From NCBI RefSeq assembly GCF_016906535.1, contig NC_057372.1, forward strand, positions 3,391,501-3,455,500: a stretch of 64,000 bases of DNA, given 5' to 3'. The translations under genes were made by a program, and so were the position numbers. Positions within the stretch are counted from its first letter, which is position 1, and every line of letters begins with the position of its first letter. This document shows, piece after piece, positions 11,601-22,737 of this stretch. The notes under the pieces are model-generated. The model had not been told where the DNA came from. It ran no database searches and saw only the letters and a list, made by a program, of their open reading frames with translations. The stretch comes from Rhizoctonia solani (taxonomy: Eukaryota; Basidiomycota; Agaricomycetes; Cantharellales; Ceratobasidiaceae).

Positions 11601-13160
11601 GACCGAACCATACGCATCTGGGACCGGCGTACCAGTGCTGCCATTGGCAAGCCACTGGAGGGACATACAGATTGGGTCGATTGCGTTGCGCTTTCACCAG
11701 ACGACATGCACATTGCATCAAGCTCTTGCGACCACACAGTTCGCATATGGAACCTGAAATGTATGGAGACTGTTATTGGGCCATTAATAGGACATACCGA
11801 CCGGGTCGCATCTGTTGCGTATTCATCTGATGGCAAAAGCATCGTGTCTGGCTCTTTCGATCGCACGATTCGAGTATGGAGCGCCGAGACTGGTGACCTA
11901 ATCGCTGGTCCATTTACCGGTCATGAAGCCAGTGTGTACTCAGTGATGTTCTCAACTGACGGGACACAGATCCTGTCTGGCTCACTCGACCAAACGATCT
12001 GCGTATGGGATGCTTACCCTACTGGCGTAGAGCCCAGTGAATCTATGGAAGGTGATAACGGTGCCATCATATCAATTTCAGTATCTCCTGATGGTAGCCG
12101 AGTCGTGTCGGGGTCCGGTGATGGCACAGTATGTGTCTGGGATTTACAGACAGGAAGACTTGCCCTTGGACCGCTTAAAGGCCACAATCATTGGGTTTGG
12201 TCAGTAATATACACTCCTGACGGCACCTGTATAATTTCATGCTCCAACGATGGCACAATTTGCATTTGGGATGCACAAACTGGCTCGAAAGTTAAAAAAC
12301 CCTTCAACGATGCGATTGTTGCAGCAGTCTCGCCCGATAGTAGGCTGATTGCATCCGGATCATTGGATTTCTCAGTCCGGGTATGGGAGTTACAGAGCGA
12401 AAACCCAATTGGGAGACCACTTGTTCAGCATACAGCCCCGGTTTGCTCGGTGGAGTTCTCATCCGACGGCTTTCGTATCGTTTCCGGATCCGATGATATG
12501 ACTATATGCGCATGGGACGTCCTCAAGGGCACGCTTATATGGACGTGTAAGGAGCATGTCAGTGAGGTCACTGGTGCAAAGTTTTTACCTAGCGACCAGA
12601 AGGTGCTATCTTGCTCTTTTGACGGAACACTCTTGCTTCTGGATGCGAATACTGGCATTGCAGCCTCGAACCCGTGGGAAGGGCACAGTAATGCTGTCAG
12701 GGATATTGCTATCTCGCCCGATGGCACAATGGCAGCCTCTGGTTCACGCGATCGCACAATAGGACTTTGGAATGTACAGACCGGAACACTACTAGCACCT
12801 CTACTCCAAGGGCACACTGGTGACGTTAGTTCAGTGGCGTTCTCACTTGACGGCAAGCATGTCATCTCCGGTTCATATGACGGCACAGTCCGTGTATGGA
12901 ACATTGGGGACGCCATTGAGATGAAAGAGAAAGTAGCACGCAGCTGGGTGGTGAAGGGAGATGGATGGATTATGGGACCAGAGTCAGAGCTTGTACTGTG
13001 GCTACCACCGGACTTGGCGGCGCGTTTCTTTGCTCCCCCTTGTTCAGGAATCATCCATGCCCACGGACCTATACCAATTGAACTCGGAGAAGTTATTTAT
13101 GGTGATGGCTGGGCGCGCTGCTTTGATGCATCAGCTGAGTCGTACGTACTTGATACGTAG
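8619..13160 (+). CDS. Fungal NLR: NACHT NTPase with 14 WD40 repeats (HET-E/NWD type)
   Basis: Six exons fit one frame: 8619-8798, 8856-8986, 9043-9181, 9229-9276, 9331-10854 and 10911-13160, giving 1423 residues. The ATG at 8619 is a choice; the frame is open back to 8394, so the start is uncertain. Residues 1-160 are helical and end in a DILGCYQRIEHVFRHLQ segment typical of the N-terminus of these proteins. The NACHT P-loop GMAGTGKTT is at about 223-231 and the Walker B VIVVIDALDE at about 322-331. Fourteen WD40 units (SPDG...GS.D.TIR.WD) run from about 760 to 1340, enough for two seven-bladed propellers. Proteins of this class sense non-self or pathogen cues in the cytosol and trigger incompatibility or cell death. 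The N-terminal effector type is not recognised. No frame damage was seen. Confidence 0.88.
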
Positions 13161-14337
13161 CTGTTTATTTTCAATATTTGGCAATGGACTTATGAATGTT
13201 GAGCACTTACTTTGTGATGATAATTGTTTTATTTGCAACAATACCGCTTCTTGCTATCTATTGGTCTTGTAGTATAGTTACATTAAGCCAGCAATGCTTC
13301 AGTGCAAAACCAAAGGCACCAAATACGTCTACCTTCATGGCTTTCAATGGCCACTCGGATTGTTCACCTTGTTGATTCACGGCGGAACATAAAACTATGT
13401 ATCCTCCGCATGCACAACGCTGCGCCATGCAAAGGAATTGTTGCCGATGTAATCACCTGAGAGTTGGATCTATTACAGTAGCTATCATTTAACTACCGGC
13501 TACCAAAGCCGTTAGCATGCGGAAAGTGAGAGAAAACAAAACTATCACATTTGAGTGAGAAGATATTCCCGGGTCGACATCGTTCACAGCACTCTAATCG
13601 GCAATTCCTTGTATAAACCCAATGTCTCAAAACTATGGATACGTATCCTGTGTGGCGAATGCGTTGGATTGTGCGCCACTGCAAGTTGCAAGTACCCTAA
13701 ATCTCAGAAGGCAACAGATTTTCTGAGGAAACGTGCTCAAACATTCTATGTAAATATCTGGAAATCTTTGACCCAAAGAGTGACATAGGCTGATTCTAAC
13801 CGATTGTTTGGGGAGGCTACAAAGATTCCGACAATGCTTAATGGCTGCCGATAGGTTTCTGAGTAATATTATAAGACTGTTCCTTTGTGGATTTCCGTAT
13901 CTTCAATTGACACAGTGCGTATACCTTTAAGGACCAAAAGTGAAGGAAATTTCTGCGTCGACTGCGCCGTATACCTCTAGGTGGCAATGAATGCGAATAT
14001 ATACAAGGTATTTTATAACGAGCAAAAGTAAAGTTAGATACTCGCCTCCTATTCTCGTTGAATTCAGAATGTGCAACCTGATTTAGGCATCTGGTGTAGT
14101 TATAATCACCGAAATTGACTCATCGGAAATTCGCCGTTGGTTTTGAATCAACTTTCATGGTGTGATGGACTTGTACTAGCACACTCAGCTCGAATGTGAA
14201 CTCATTCCCCATATTAAATAGCATCCTAGGAGCTACTAAAGCAAAGGTCTATTCAAGTTTCCACTTCAATAAAACATTAAATACAGCATTTAAGAACATA
14301 AGATCCGCACTTTGAAAGCAACTCAGCCATCGCTCCA
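13161..14337. other. Intergenic region without a recognised gene
   Basis: It is AT-rich, with no coding signal I could name. A segment near 13453-13535 matches the one near 6893-6985, so the NLR gene is bracketed by direct repeats about 6.5 kb apart. Confidence 0.5.
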
Positions 14338-16487
14338 TCAAGGGATGCATTTACCCACAGGCCACCTAATTGGTCCTTGAGTAGGATCAGGACCTCGATC
14401 AAACATACCCATAAGTTGGGCAAAATGTGCCTGGGGGCCACCTATCTGCGCAGAATATATCCCTCCACAGAATAGTCTATGCCACGCTCGTGGGTTTCCA
14501 TAGAGAAAATCACTACTCCTGCAATTTCAGCAATTGCACCACAAAACAGTGGGTATAAAATGTACCTAGCTTGACACTTCTGACTACAATATGGAAGTCC
14601 GCAGCCATCACATGCAAATAGTTCACCTATTTTGCGTACAGGGTTCGGGCACCGGGCGCAAGTGCACATACGGTAGTGCTCTTGTAGCTCTACCAACTCA
14701 TTGGATGATTTGACAATAGACGAAATAAACATGATACATCGAAGAAGGAGTTGGTAGTGTTCCCCGAATGTCGGAAACATTCCCAAATTAACTTGATCTG
14801 CAAGGTATAATATGTACTTTGAAAGTTCAGGGGCCGTGTTTGTAAACGTGGATTGAAAAAGTCCTTTAGGAGAAATCTTTTCCAGAAAGCTGAAAAGATA
14901 AATCACGCTCGCTAGGAATCGTCCATTTATACCTATTATCGCTGATTAGCTTCCTTTGGTCGATCGACTTACAAGCCCACTGACTCTTTAATAACTCCTC
15001 ATCATCTCGTAGAATCGGCAGCGAAAATGCAACTTTCATTATTAGGTTGATCATGTCATTCTCGGCCAAGGATTGCACAAGGGCCACTACGACCGATTGA
15101 TTAGAATACGATTTGTCTTTCAAATGAGTCACTATATTCCTGATAGATCGCGTTCAGTGACAGATAAACTCATCACTCGATGGAGAGCGAGATATGCGCT
15201 TACTTTAAGTACGTAAAGGTATAGCAAGTGATTGTCACACTTAGATCGCTTGGGAAACGTTCATCAACGCAGGTATCCCACAGGCGTTGAATTGTCAACC
15301 CAAATAGTTCAGGGAGTAGATCCTCCACTCCACTAGGGGTTTTAGCTGACAAGTATCGGAGTAAAATCGGTATAATAGAGGCGTTGGATATGAATAACCA
15401 ATGGGTATCGGTCGACGCCAGACGTTGGTTATATATAACGAACTTCTGTCTCGAGTCTTCCTGATCAATGAGCACCTGGCTTACCGGTTTCCACCAGCTG
15501 ACATCGTGACTGTATATTGCTACAAGCGCGGCCTGTTCAACTCCCGGAGCAACGAGACCATATCTGAAAAACATCTCGCGAAATGAAGATGCAAGATCTT
15601 CTTCTAGGCATCTGGTATTAATTTAAGAGAGATCAGTAACGAGTGGCGACCGCGATTTCGATGGTCTACGTACCTTTTATCGTGAATGGGACTGTTCATA
15701 TATCTCCACAATAAACAAAAGACGGCGGACAACCCCGGGAAATATGTCGCGTTGAGTACCTTTAAAAAGGTCTTCCGGTCTTGATGCAGACATGACACGA
15801 GGTCTACCGGTCCATGGCTATCCATGAACACTTGCTGAGGAGGACCAAAAGTAGAACCCGAGACAAGACCGAGCATCCAATCGAAATGTTTTATTCCGTG
15901 TTCGTCGGTGTATGTATCTTGAACCAATTCTGAGACCTCCTTGGATAGAATCAACAGCACCTCGGCCTCTGACTCGACTTGTATTCGCGCCAAGATGCCG
16001 TCAAAGCGGCCTGCTCGCTGAAGCAAACAGACATCCAATGCGATTACCAGTATACGAAAGCATAGATATCCATACTCGTATCTAAAAGGCTTCGATAATC
16101 TGAGGCATTTACTGCTTAGAGCAACCATTGACTGAGAGTACATACCATACATTTGCCTGAGAGCTTGGCCATACCCATTAATTTGATACACCCACCAACG
16201 AGGTCCGGATATCCCAACTCGACCAAGCCTCCAGGCAACAACGTCAGATCGATGATAGACTGGAGCATCGACAGGGTGATTTGTGCTGCAAGCTTATCAC
16301 TATCCGACTCCTTCATGTTAACCAGTTCGCATATCCCGGTAATCGCCGTCCTAGCTCATTTTCGGATATCCAAGTCCGCACTAGTGTCCAAGTTCGCTGT
16401 TTGTTTAAAACAGTCACGGTCGTAAGATTGTACATATGTCTCCATCGGCCGCCCCCATAGATTCTGCTTTCGATTGCGACTAGTCAT
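14338..16487 (-). CDS. MYND-finger protein, possibly damaged
   Basis: Minus-strand multi-exon gene. The possible start at 16487 (MTSRNRKQNLWGRPMET) is followed at codon 44 by an in-frame TGA (16356-16358). The next good start is 16316 (MKESDSDKLAA). Helical repeats follow (16116-16316, 15604-16150, 15200-15574, 14990-15132, 14566-14900). The C-terminal zinc finger has all ligands once a 47-bp intron (14519-14565) is removed: CARC, CDGC, YC-x3-C, then HRLFC, followed by about 50 residues to a stop at 14338. MYND fingers bind zinc and usually mediate protein contacts; the role here is unknown. Joining 16316-16175 to 16150-15604 needs either a very short intron (35 bp) or a one-base shift, which together with the TGA suggests partial decay. 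Confidence 0.6.
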
Positions 16488-16865
16488 TGGAAAAAGGAAG
16501 AGGAGTGGACGCGAAATCCAAGTGGTAAATTACGCGTATGTTGAAAAGGACCTTAATTATGTAATTCTCCGAGCCCATGCTTCCAACCGGTGAACCGAGC
16601 CGGAGTTACAGTCTTCGATCTAGCCTCGCCGGCAATACTCGGTACCATCAAACATTAATCAGACATGCTGCCATGTAAAGGCAGTTTATGGGAGAGAAAC
16701 ACAAATCTATAAACACATACGGACTACAAAAACCTATCAACGAGAGACGGAAAAGAAACAATAGAGGGCAAAGCACTTGGGTATACAAAAGAGGAGAAAC
16801 ACTGGTCCATCTAAGTCCAAGATCCAAAATCTGCGCCAATAAGCTACTCGATACATGTCCAAACG
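16488..16865. other. Intergenic, between two minus-strand genes
   Basis: Nothing is recognised. It should hold the promoter of the MYND gene and the 3' end of the TVP38-like gene. Confidence 0.5.
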
Positions 16866-18309
16866 TTACCGGCCTTCGCGGGCTGTATAATACGTTCCGT
16901 CTGTCGATTCTTGACGGTGCCGGGATTTCTGTGGAGACTGCACCGGGAACCGAGGGTGAGAAGGCTCGTTTGCCGGAGCACCATACGGGTCGTATTGAGT
17001 ATATACGCCCGTGTCATCTGCTAATATGGCTCGTCCATTCTTGTCCCATTTTTGCGCGCTCCGAGAAGAGCCGGGCGGAGCAGCGAGCGCATCATCAGAC
17101 GAGCGAGGGTTAAACGGACGATCTCCCACGAGCTGAACCATCGATGGCGCAGCATGCAATTCAGCATGGGACATTGCAGTAGACGACTCGTCCGATTGTC
17201 GGTCGAGTTTATTCAGCTCAAGCTCAACCACTCCAGCCTCGGCGAGCTTGGCTTTTCTCTCTTCTCTACGTTCTCGCAACACCTCCAGCCTCACTCGACC
17301 CATCTCTCTCCAGATCCACCATGCTGCCACAACGGTGATGAGGAAGGTGACAATAAGCACAGCGTTGGAGATAATCGTGTCCTGAGTTGACTGAGTCCCA
17401 TCCGCCGACTGTTCGAGTATAACGCCGAGGTATACCGTGATAAATTGTTTGGGAAGAGAGAGGAAGGCTGCAAGCGTAAATATCCATATTCCCATTCCGC
17501 AGGTCGAGAACACTGCAGTAGTAACTACGGTTGGTGCCAATAATAAGTCGCCGAATCTACTAAATTTAGATACTTTACTCACAATGTCCAGGAATAGCGC
17601 TCAGTCGAACAACAAACGCAACTAAAAACCCTCCATCCCGCACAACACGGGCAAGGCAAGCATAGGATGGATTTTTGCGTTCCATTTTGATCGCACGACC
17701 CCGCAAACAGTACCTAAACGCGTAGAAATTGCCAATTTCCCCAAGAAGAGTCCCGGCTAATTTGGGTTCGGAGATAAATAAGCTCGACATGGGAGTTGGC
17801 ATGACGAAATGCGATCACTCACCGCACACAATAGCGAATCCAATCCATAGTCCCCATACAAGACCACACAGTACAGCAACGATCTCATGGCCGAATAGCT
17901 ACAGGTTGTAGCAGGTAAGCAACAAAGCAACACACTCGGATGGGGCAACGTACTGGAGGGAACGAAATGATGAATAACACAACGATGGGAATAAGCCATC
18001 CAACCGAGAACTCGTGCATCCAGTCTGCTGCAGGTCGTAGCCAGTGCACGATTTCTTTATGATATAGGGTCATCAGGACCGTCAATGCAGTGATGATAAC
18101 GAGTCCGATATACCACGCTAAATCCAATATTAGCGAAGGAAATAACTTGCAAAAGTCATATGCTCACGAATATACTTCTTCTTCAGCCATGTCTGCCATC
18201 TAAACACTTTCTTCCAGTTTACGATCCCCCGCTCGAGGTCTTCTTTCTCTGAAGGGGATGGCGAAGGAGCACGAGGGGGCGGATGCTGTGAGTGAGCTTG
18301 CGCAGTCAT
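16866..18309 (-). CDS. TVP38/TMEM64 family (VTT domain) Golgi/endomembrane protein
   Basis: Five exons splice cleanly in frame: 18168-18309, 17954-18117, 17823-17898, 17583-17756 and 16866-17524, giving 404 residues. After a short cytosolic N-terminus, membrane segments begin at WYIGLVIITALTVLMTLY. The SNARE-associated/VTT signature follows: FPPLFGHEIVAVLCGLVWG across the exon 2/3 junction, then GEIGNFYAFRYCLRGRA, and later VVRLSAIPGHFTTAVFSTCG. The last membrane helix (LIVTFLITVVAAWWIW) is followed by a charged helix and a disordered tail of about 140 residues. Yeast Tvp38 is found on Tlg2 vesicles, and VTT proteins are linked to lipid scrambling and trafficking. No damage was seen. The start at 18309 is the first ATG of the open frame. 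Confidence 0.85.
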
Positions 18310-19649
18310 TGTGTATTGCAGCCGAACAGGAGAGTTTATCGATTAGTATATCAGTATAGCTTGGTAGTAGGGGAGCGAGGACGCCTGCGTCGATCGAGGA
18401 GAGTTCTGAGTTGATGGTGGTCAATAATAGAACTCCTGAGTCACGTGCTAGCTCCACATCGAGACCCCTTTACTTTCAGCCCTGTTTGAGCCCAGCCCCG
18501 TTTATCCCACTGTTGACATGAATAACGTTCATGGACAAATGATGCGAGTGGGCCTATGAGCCATCTGTAGCTATCCAGTCCAATGAATCACTGGTACTTC
18601 ATAAGGATAACTCGGTTCGCTCACGCCTACAAGTTCCGGTTGTGAGTAGATTTAAGATGGTATTATTTGTTTGGAGACTGGCCTTTAGCTATTTAGCTAT
18701 CTTCCGGGCAACTGAGCGAGTGATTACCATCTTTAAGTCTACTTCGGTGTGACTTTGAAATCAAATGTGGGGTCCCATATCCATACCCGATTCGTCGTTG
18801 GATAACGCTGTTGTTCTAGCCTGTGGAATAGAGGCAGCCCAATCAAGCCCAGACAAGTTTCTACTGGGTGAACCGCAGCCCATGAAGGCTCTACGGACGG
18901 TGCCGGTACTTGACCAATAGCGGAGAGTCGCGGTGACGTGAGCATCTCAGACGCCATTCCATCCCACCATCCTATCCTAGAATGGCATATCGATGCGAGG
19001 TTCTACACTTCGCCTCGCATTTTATCATCAAACCTACCAGTCCCAGTCAACCTGCCACAGAACGTCTTAGCTCTTCATAATTCTCCACCGCTCCAGGCCT
19101 TTTGGTCCGGACAGCCCTGGGTGATCTCATCGATAACCCTGGGCCGCAGAGGCAACCCCGGGCTGGCACACTTGCACCAAGTTCAGAACCACCATTCATT
19201 ATAGCGGTTCGACTGTATATACAGTATTATCCATAGAATATGCGTTATATGCATGACCAGTATAGTAAGGTGGCTGTGCCCCAGCCCGGTTTCTTCCCCA
19301 CGTCCATTGCTATAGGATACTCTGCTGCCCCCAGGCGTGTCCACCGTTCCGATCAGGGCGCAGGTCAAATCGCATAAATATAAAGGATTCCTCACAGTCC
19401 AGCGGACACAGCAAGTCAAGCGATCATTCAGCAGAGTATCAGACCCCGCTCAATAGCCCGCTCAAGCCCATAATTAGAGATCAGCTTTCGGCGAATCCGT
19501 AATCTAGGCCCAATAGGCTTATACACTTTGCTTCCATCCTTCGGCTCACCTTGAAGAAATACTCGAGCTAAGAGCCTGTTGGCGCGGCAAGCTGTTTCTA
19601 TAGCTGAATTCGACGGGATGGATAGTGCGCTCTGTACCTTATTCAGCTA
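18310..19649. other. Intergenic region without a recognised gene
   Basis: Short ORFs on both strands (for example 18739-18957 minus and 18938-19204 plus) show no known motif and have no splice partners I can support. Confidence 0.45.
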
Positions 19650-21564
19650 AGGATGTAATCTATTTGGGGGAATTGTACACACGATGTAGATTGTTTTCAG
19701 ATTATTGAAATCTGCCTCTGATAATATTGTCTTCACTGTGTTTCGATACGATAGCAGTGGAGATTTAGGTCCATATGCAACCAACTGCGTCGAATTCGGG
19801 TACCTTCCAAGTTTGTGTTTGTTCACAAATCCATTCGTGAGAATAGCCTTTTCTGAACTGGAAAGAACAAGACAAGTACGATCCGCACGGGGAAAGTTAA
19901 TGTGTGTATGAACTAACAGCAAACTCTCGGTCAGTAGATTGATTATTGAATAAAATCACTTACAATATCCAGCTGTTGAAAGTCCCCAGCATACGACAAG
20001 ATCAGCATTAGCGCCTTTCAGTCGTCCGCGAGCTGGCAAGTCTCCCCTGAGAAACAGTATAGCATCATTTGCACCTCGAAACTCGTCAATTCTATGTGCT
20101 ATACTCAAGTCCCTCCGACCTGGACAGAGAACCTTTTTGGGAAGGCATGCTTGTAGCTTTCAGATTGCTTGGTTAATGTAGTATTAGGGGAGTTTATGAG
20201 AGAGGCTAACTATGTTTGCAAACGCAGGTAGCTTTGTGAAGTGAGAAATGTAGCAAATGACTTTTCGGTGCAGTTCGGCCAAGTGCATTATTACGGGGAT
20301 AGCGTCAAATTCTTCTTCCAGGACCAAGTAAGTATGTTTGAGCGATACGGTAAGAGGATTAGATATTATTCCATTTGCCTGTCCGTGTTGCTCGTCTAAA
20401 TTTTGGCTTGGTCCTTTTCTCTTCGAGGCTTCTGCTGAGTTCAAGTGTCTCGTATGAGTATCCACAAAAAGTCTTTTTCTAAAAGAATAATGGTATGACG
20501 CACCTGCATCGTGGCTAGCTTTGGAGGGTTTGGCTAATGGCTGGTCTCCAAACCCAAGCGACCGTAAGATCTTTGGCCTTAGATGCAACTCGGGGCCAAG
20601 TGGGCGGAATCTCTGGTTTGTGCCGGCGTAGGAACCGCGGCGCAATACTTTTGATGCGAATTGATTAGCCTGGTGAAGGACCTCTGACGGCGACCAATGG
20701 TTATATTGACCTCCGCCAGCTTTATAGTGCATAGTAAATCCCTGAAGGTTTGATTGATTCAGTTCCGGTATGATCGTATAGTACGTGAATACCCACAAGG
20801 TATGATGCTTGGATAAGGCTTTCATTCCTATGCATAGTCAGCTCTATCTCGATGGCGGTGCGAGATTTTGAGAGAAGACTCGACTCTTCAAACGAGTTGA
20901 ATAGATCCAAGTTTGGGTGAGCCTTAGCGCCTATTATCTCGAGTTTCTCTTGAGTGTCCGTCCTATCAAATTCCTCCTGAGTGAGAATCACGCAAGTGTG
21001 AGGAGCCTGGCGGATATCGTTTGCAAGATCTGAAAGTGACTGAGCAGCATATGGGAGCAATCAACAACTGACTTACACTCTGTAACATAGTCCTTCTGCG
21101 GTAAACCCCAGTACAACAAACAATCCATTTCAGAATAGTCGATATGTCTGAGAGCCAGAGTCTTAAAGGCGAGGAAAACAGCAAATAATCTTGAGTCTGC
21201 AAGTAAGTTTGAAATAACTTCCCGCAATCTTTTAACCTTCACGCCGCGTATTGGAGCGATTATACAATGTTGGTTCAAGGCATTTGATAACTGGGATGGG
21301 TAGGGATGTCAGTTGCGATCTCAGTAATACATTAGAACTTACAATAGCGTGCCAGAGCCCAAGCGACTCCACTACGGCAGAGCAACATACTGTCTTTGTC
21401 TTGTTTGAAATGTAAAGTGCAATCAATGGTAACGCGTCAAAATCCTCTTCCAGGACTACATAATAGGTACTCTGGATCTGGAGAGTTTCCTGGAACTTCT
21501 CAATGCTAAATGCCGGTTTGAATTTTCCTAAATCTATGCAAGGGAGAGCAATGCGCGCACTCAC
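19650..21564 (-). CDS. Protein with two tandem divergent helicase-C-like (SF2 RecA2) modules
   Basis: Two stretches of the same type follow each other on the minus strand. Module 1 (about 21564-20850) begins YYVVLEEDFDALPLI, then ALYISNKTKTVCCSAVVESL, NQHCIIAPIRG, CLLYWGLPQ and TCVILTQEEF. Module 2 (about 20345-19800) begins HTYLVLEEEFDAIPVI, then ELHRKVICYIS, ADLVVCWGLS and TCLVLSSSEK. The order of strand, helix, (V/L)(V/L)(Y/C)WG and a late VILT/LVLS strand is what the C-terminal lobe of DEAD-box/RecQ helicases looks like. No N-terminal ATP-binding lobe (GKT, DEAD) and no clear arginine motif VI is seen, so catalysis is doubtful. Several introns are needed and exact junctions were not settled. 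The family call is by pattern only. It could be a relic of a duplicated helicase gene. Confidence 0.42.
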
Positions 21565-22132
21565 TGGGTGAGAGGAAATGAAGCAATCTTAGATTCCGCA
21601 GGTAACACGTTCAAGAGCGTTCCTAAATATATATAGGAAAATCAGCCATACTCATTTTAACGCGCACTTCACGAGCTCCATCAATACAGCTTATGTATCT
21701 GACCTTTGCTCTCTGAGCCTGAATCCCCATCTGCCAACAGTGTGTTGTTGTCCTTGATGAAGTGTTAGAGTTGCGCTAGCTAGAACACAGGGCTGATTTG
21801 ACTTGTTTGGGCTACTTACGCAGTCAGATCCGCCCATCCCCAGTAGCATTCCATTGGCCAGAGTTTCAGAGAAGTTTTCCAACAATCGTGACGTGTTGTT
21901 CAGTGATTCTAGCAACGCGTGCAAATCATCCCTAACCTGTGTGCAAGCGCACAATCCGTTTGGTTGAGCTGACATGTCTTGGAGGCTATTGGGCAAGTTG
22001 CGTTGGTGGAGTGGGCCCTCTGTAAAACACGTGGGATTGACCCTTGGCGCTTGATGGTAGACACTTGATTTACTTTCTACCACTACTGCCAGATACCAGT
22101 TGTGAATAGTCAACACATACATACGCTGCAAT
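21565..22132. promoter_or_regulatory. 5' flank shared by DUF6535 copies 2 and 3
   Basis: Bases about 22020-22132 resemble 30680-30789 upstream of copy 3 (both contain GCGCTTGAT, a CACGTG block and AACACATA just before ATGTCACTTCT). Part of it recurs in reverse near 56790-56850 by copy 4. The conserved promoter/leader was therefore duplicated with the gene. The CACGTG E-box-like word is common to all three. Nothing else is recognised in 21565-22020. Confidence 0.5.
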
Positions 22133-22737
22133 ATGTCACTTCTAATACCAACAAACCTATTGGGTAGTGGATTGAAAGGGAAATCAAGAGCCAGGGCAAA
22201 TGTCCCAAGGGCAAATGTGTTGAGCTTGAGTGACCAAGTAAGTAACAATCATAATGTAAGTGTAAATATTGCAGTGCCCTGTCTGCTTGAGGTCAAATGT
22301 TTGGCTGTCATGAACTTACAATGCACTATTAGCCAAGAAACAGAGACAAGAGCATGGAAACCAAGGTCCAGCCTCAATTTTTCCAACAAGCACCTGACAA
22401 GGTGTGTGTTTCCCCTGTGTTTTAGAGCAAAGACTGAAGATAGTTTTGATACCAAACTAATTAGGCACAACAGATGGATGATCCCTGGTTGGAGCAAGAC
22501 AAGTACAGTGCCAAGCCAACAAAAGATGCAAGAGTATGGAAGGTATATGTGAAGGAAGCTGACATGTTGGATGCAGAGCTTGTTGATGGCTGGAACAAGC
22601 AAGCAACTCAGCTAACTAATGATCATGACTAATAGAGTCATCAATCTAGGTTTCTAGACATCATACTAGGTAAGTGTCTAGTTAGTTGGTGTAGTAATCT
22701 GAACTTACTTTGCTCATTGTTGACTTGTGATTGTCAC

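Noticed and set aside
12425..13054. A 209-codon ORF opposite the WD40 region
   Set aside because: It is the mirror of repetitive WD40 coding sequence; its own protein is low-complexity and repeats with the WD period.
18938..19204. An 88-codon plus ORF rich in Pro and His
   Set aside because: No domain, no splice partners, and an overlapping ORF on the other strand is equally plausible.
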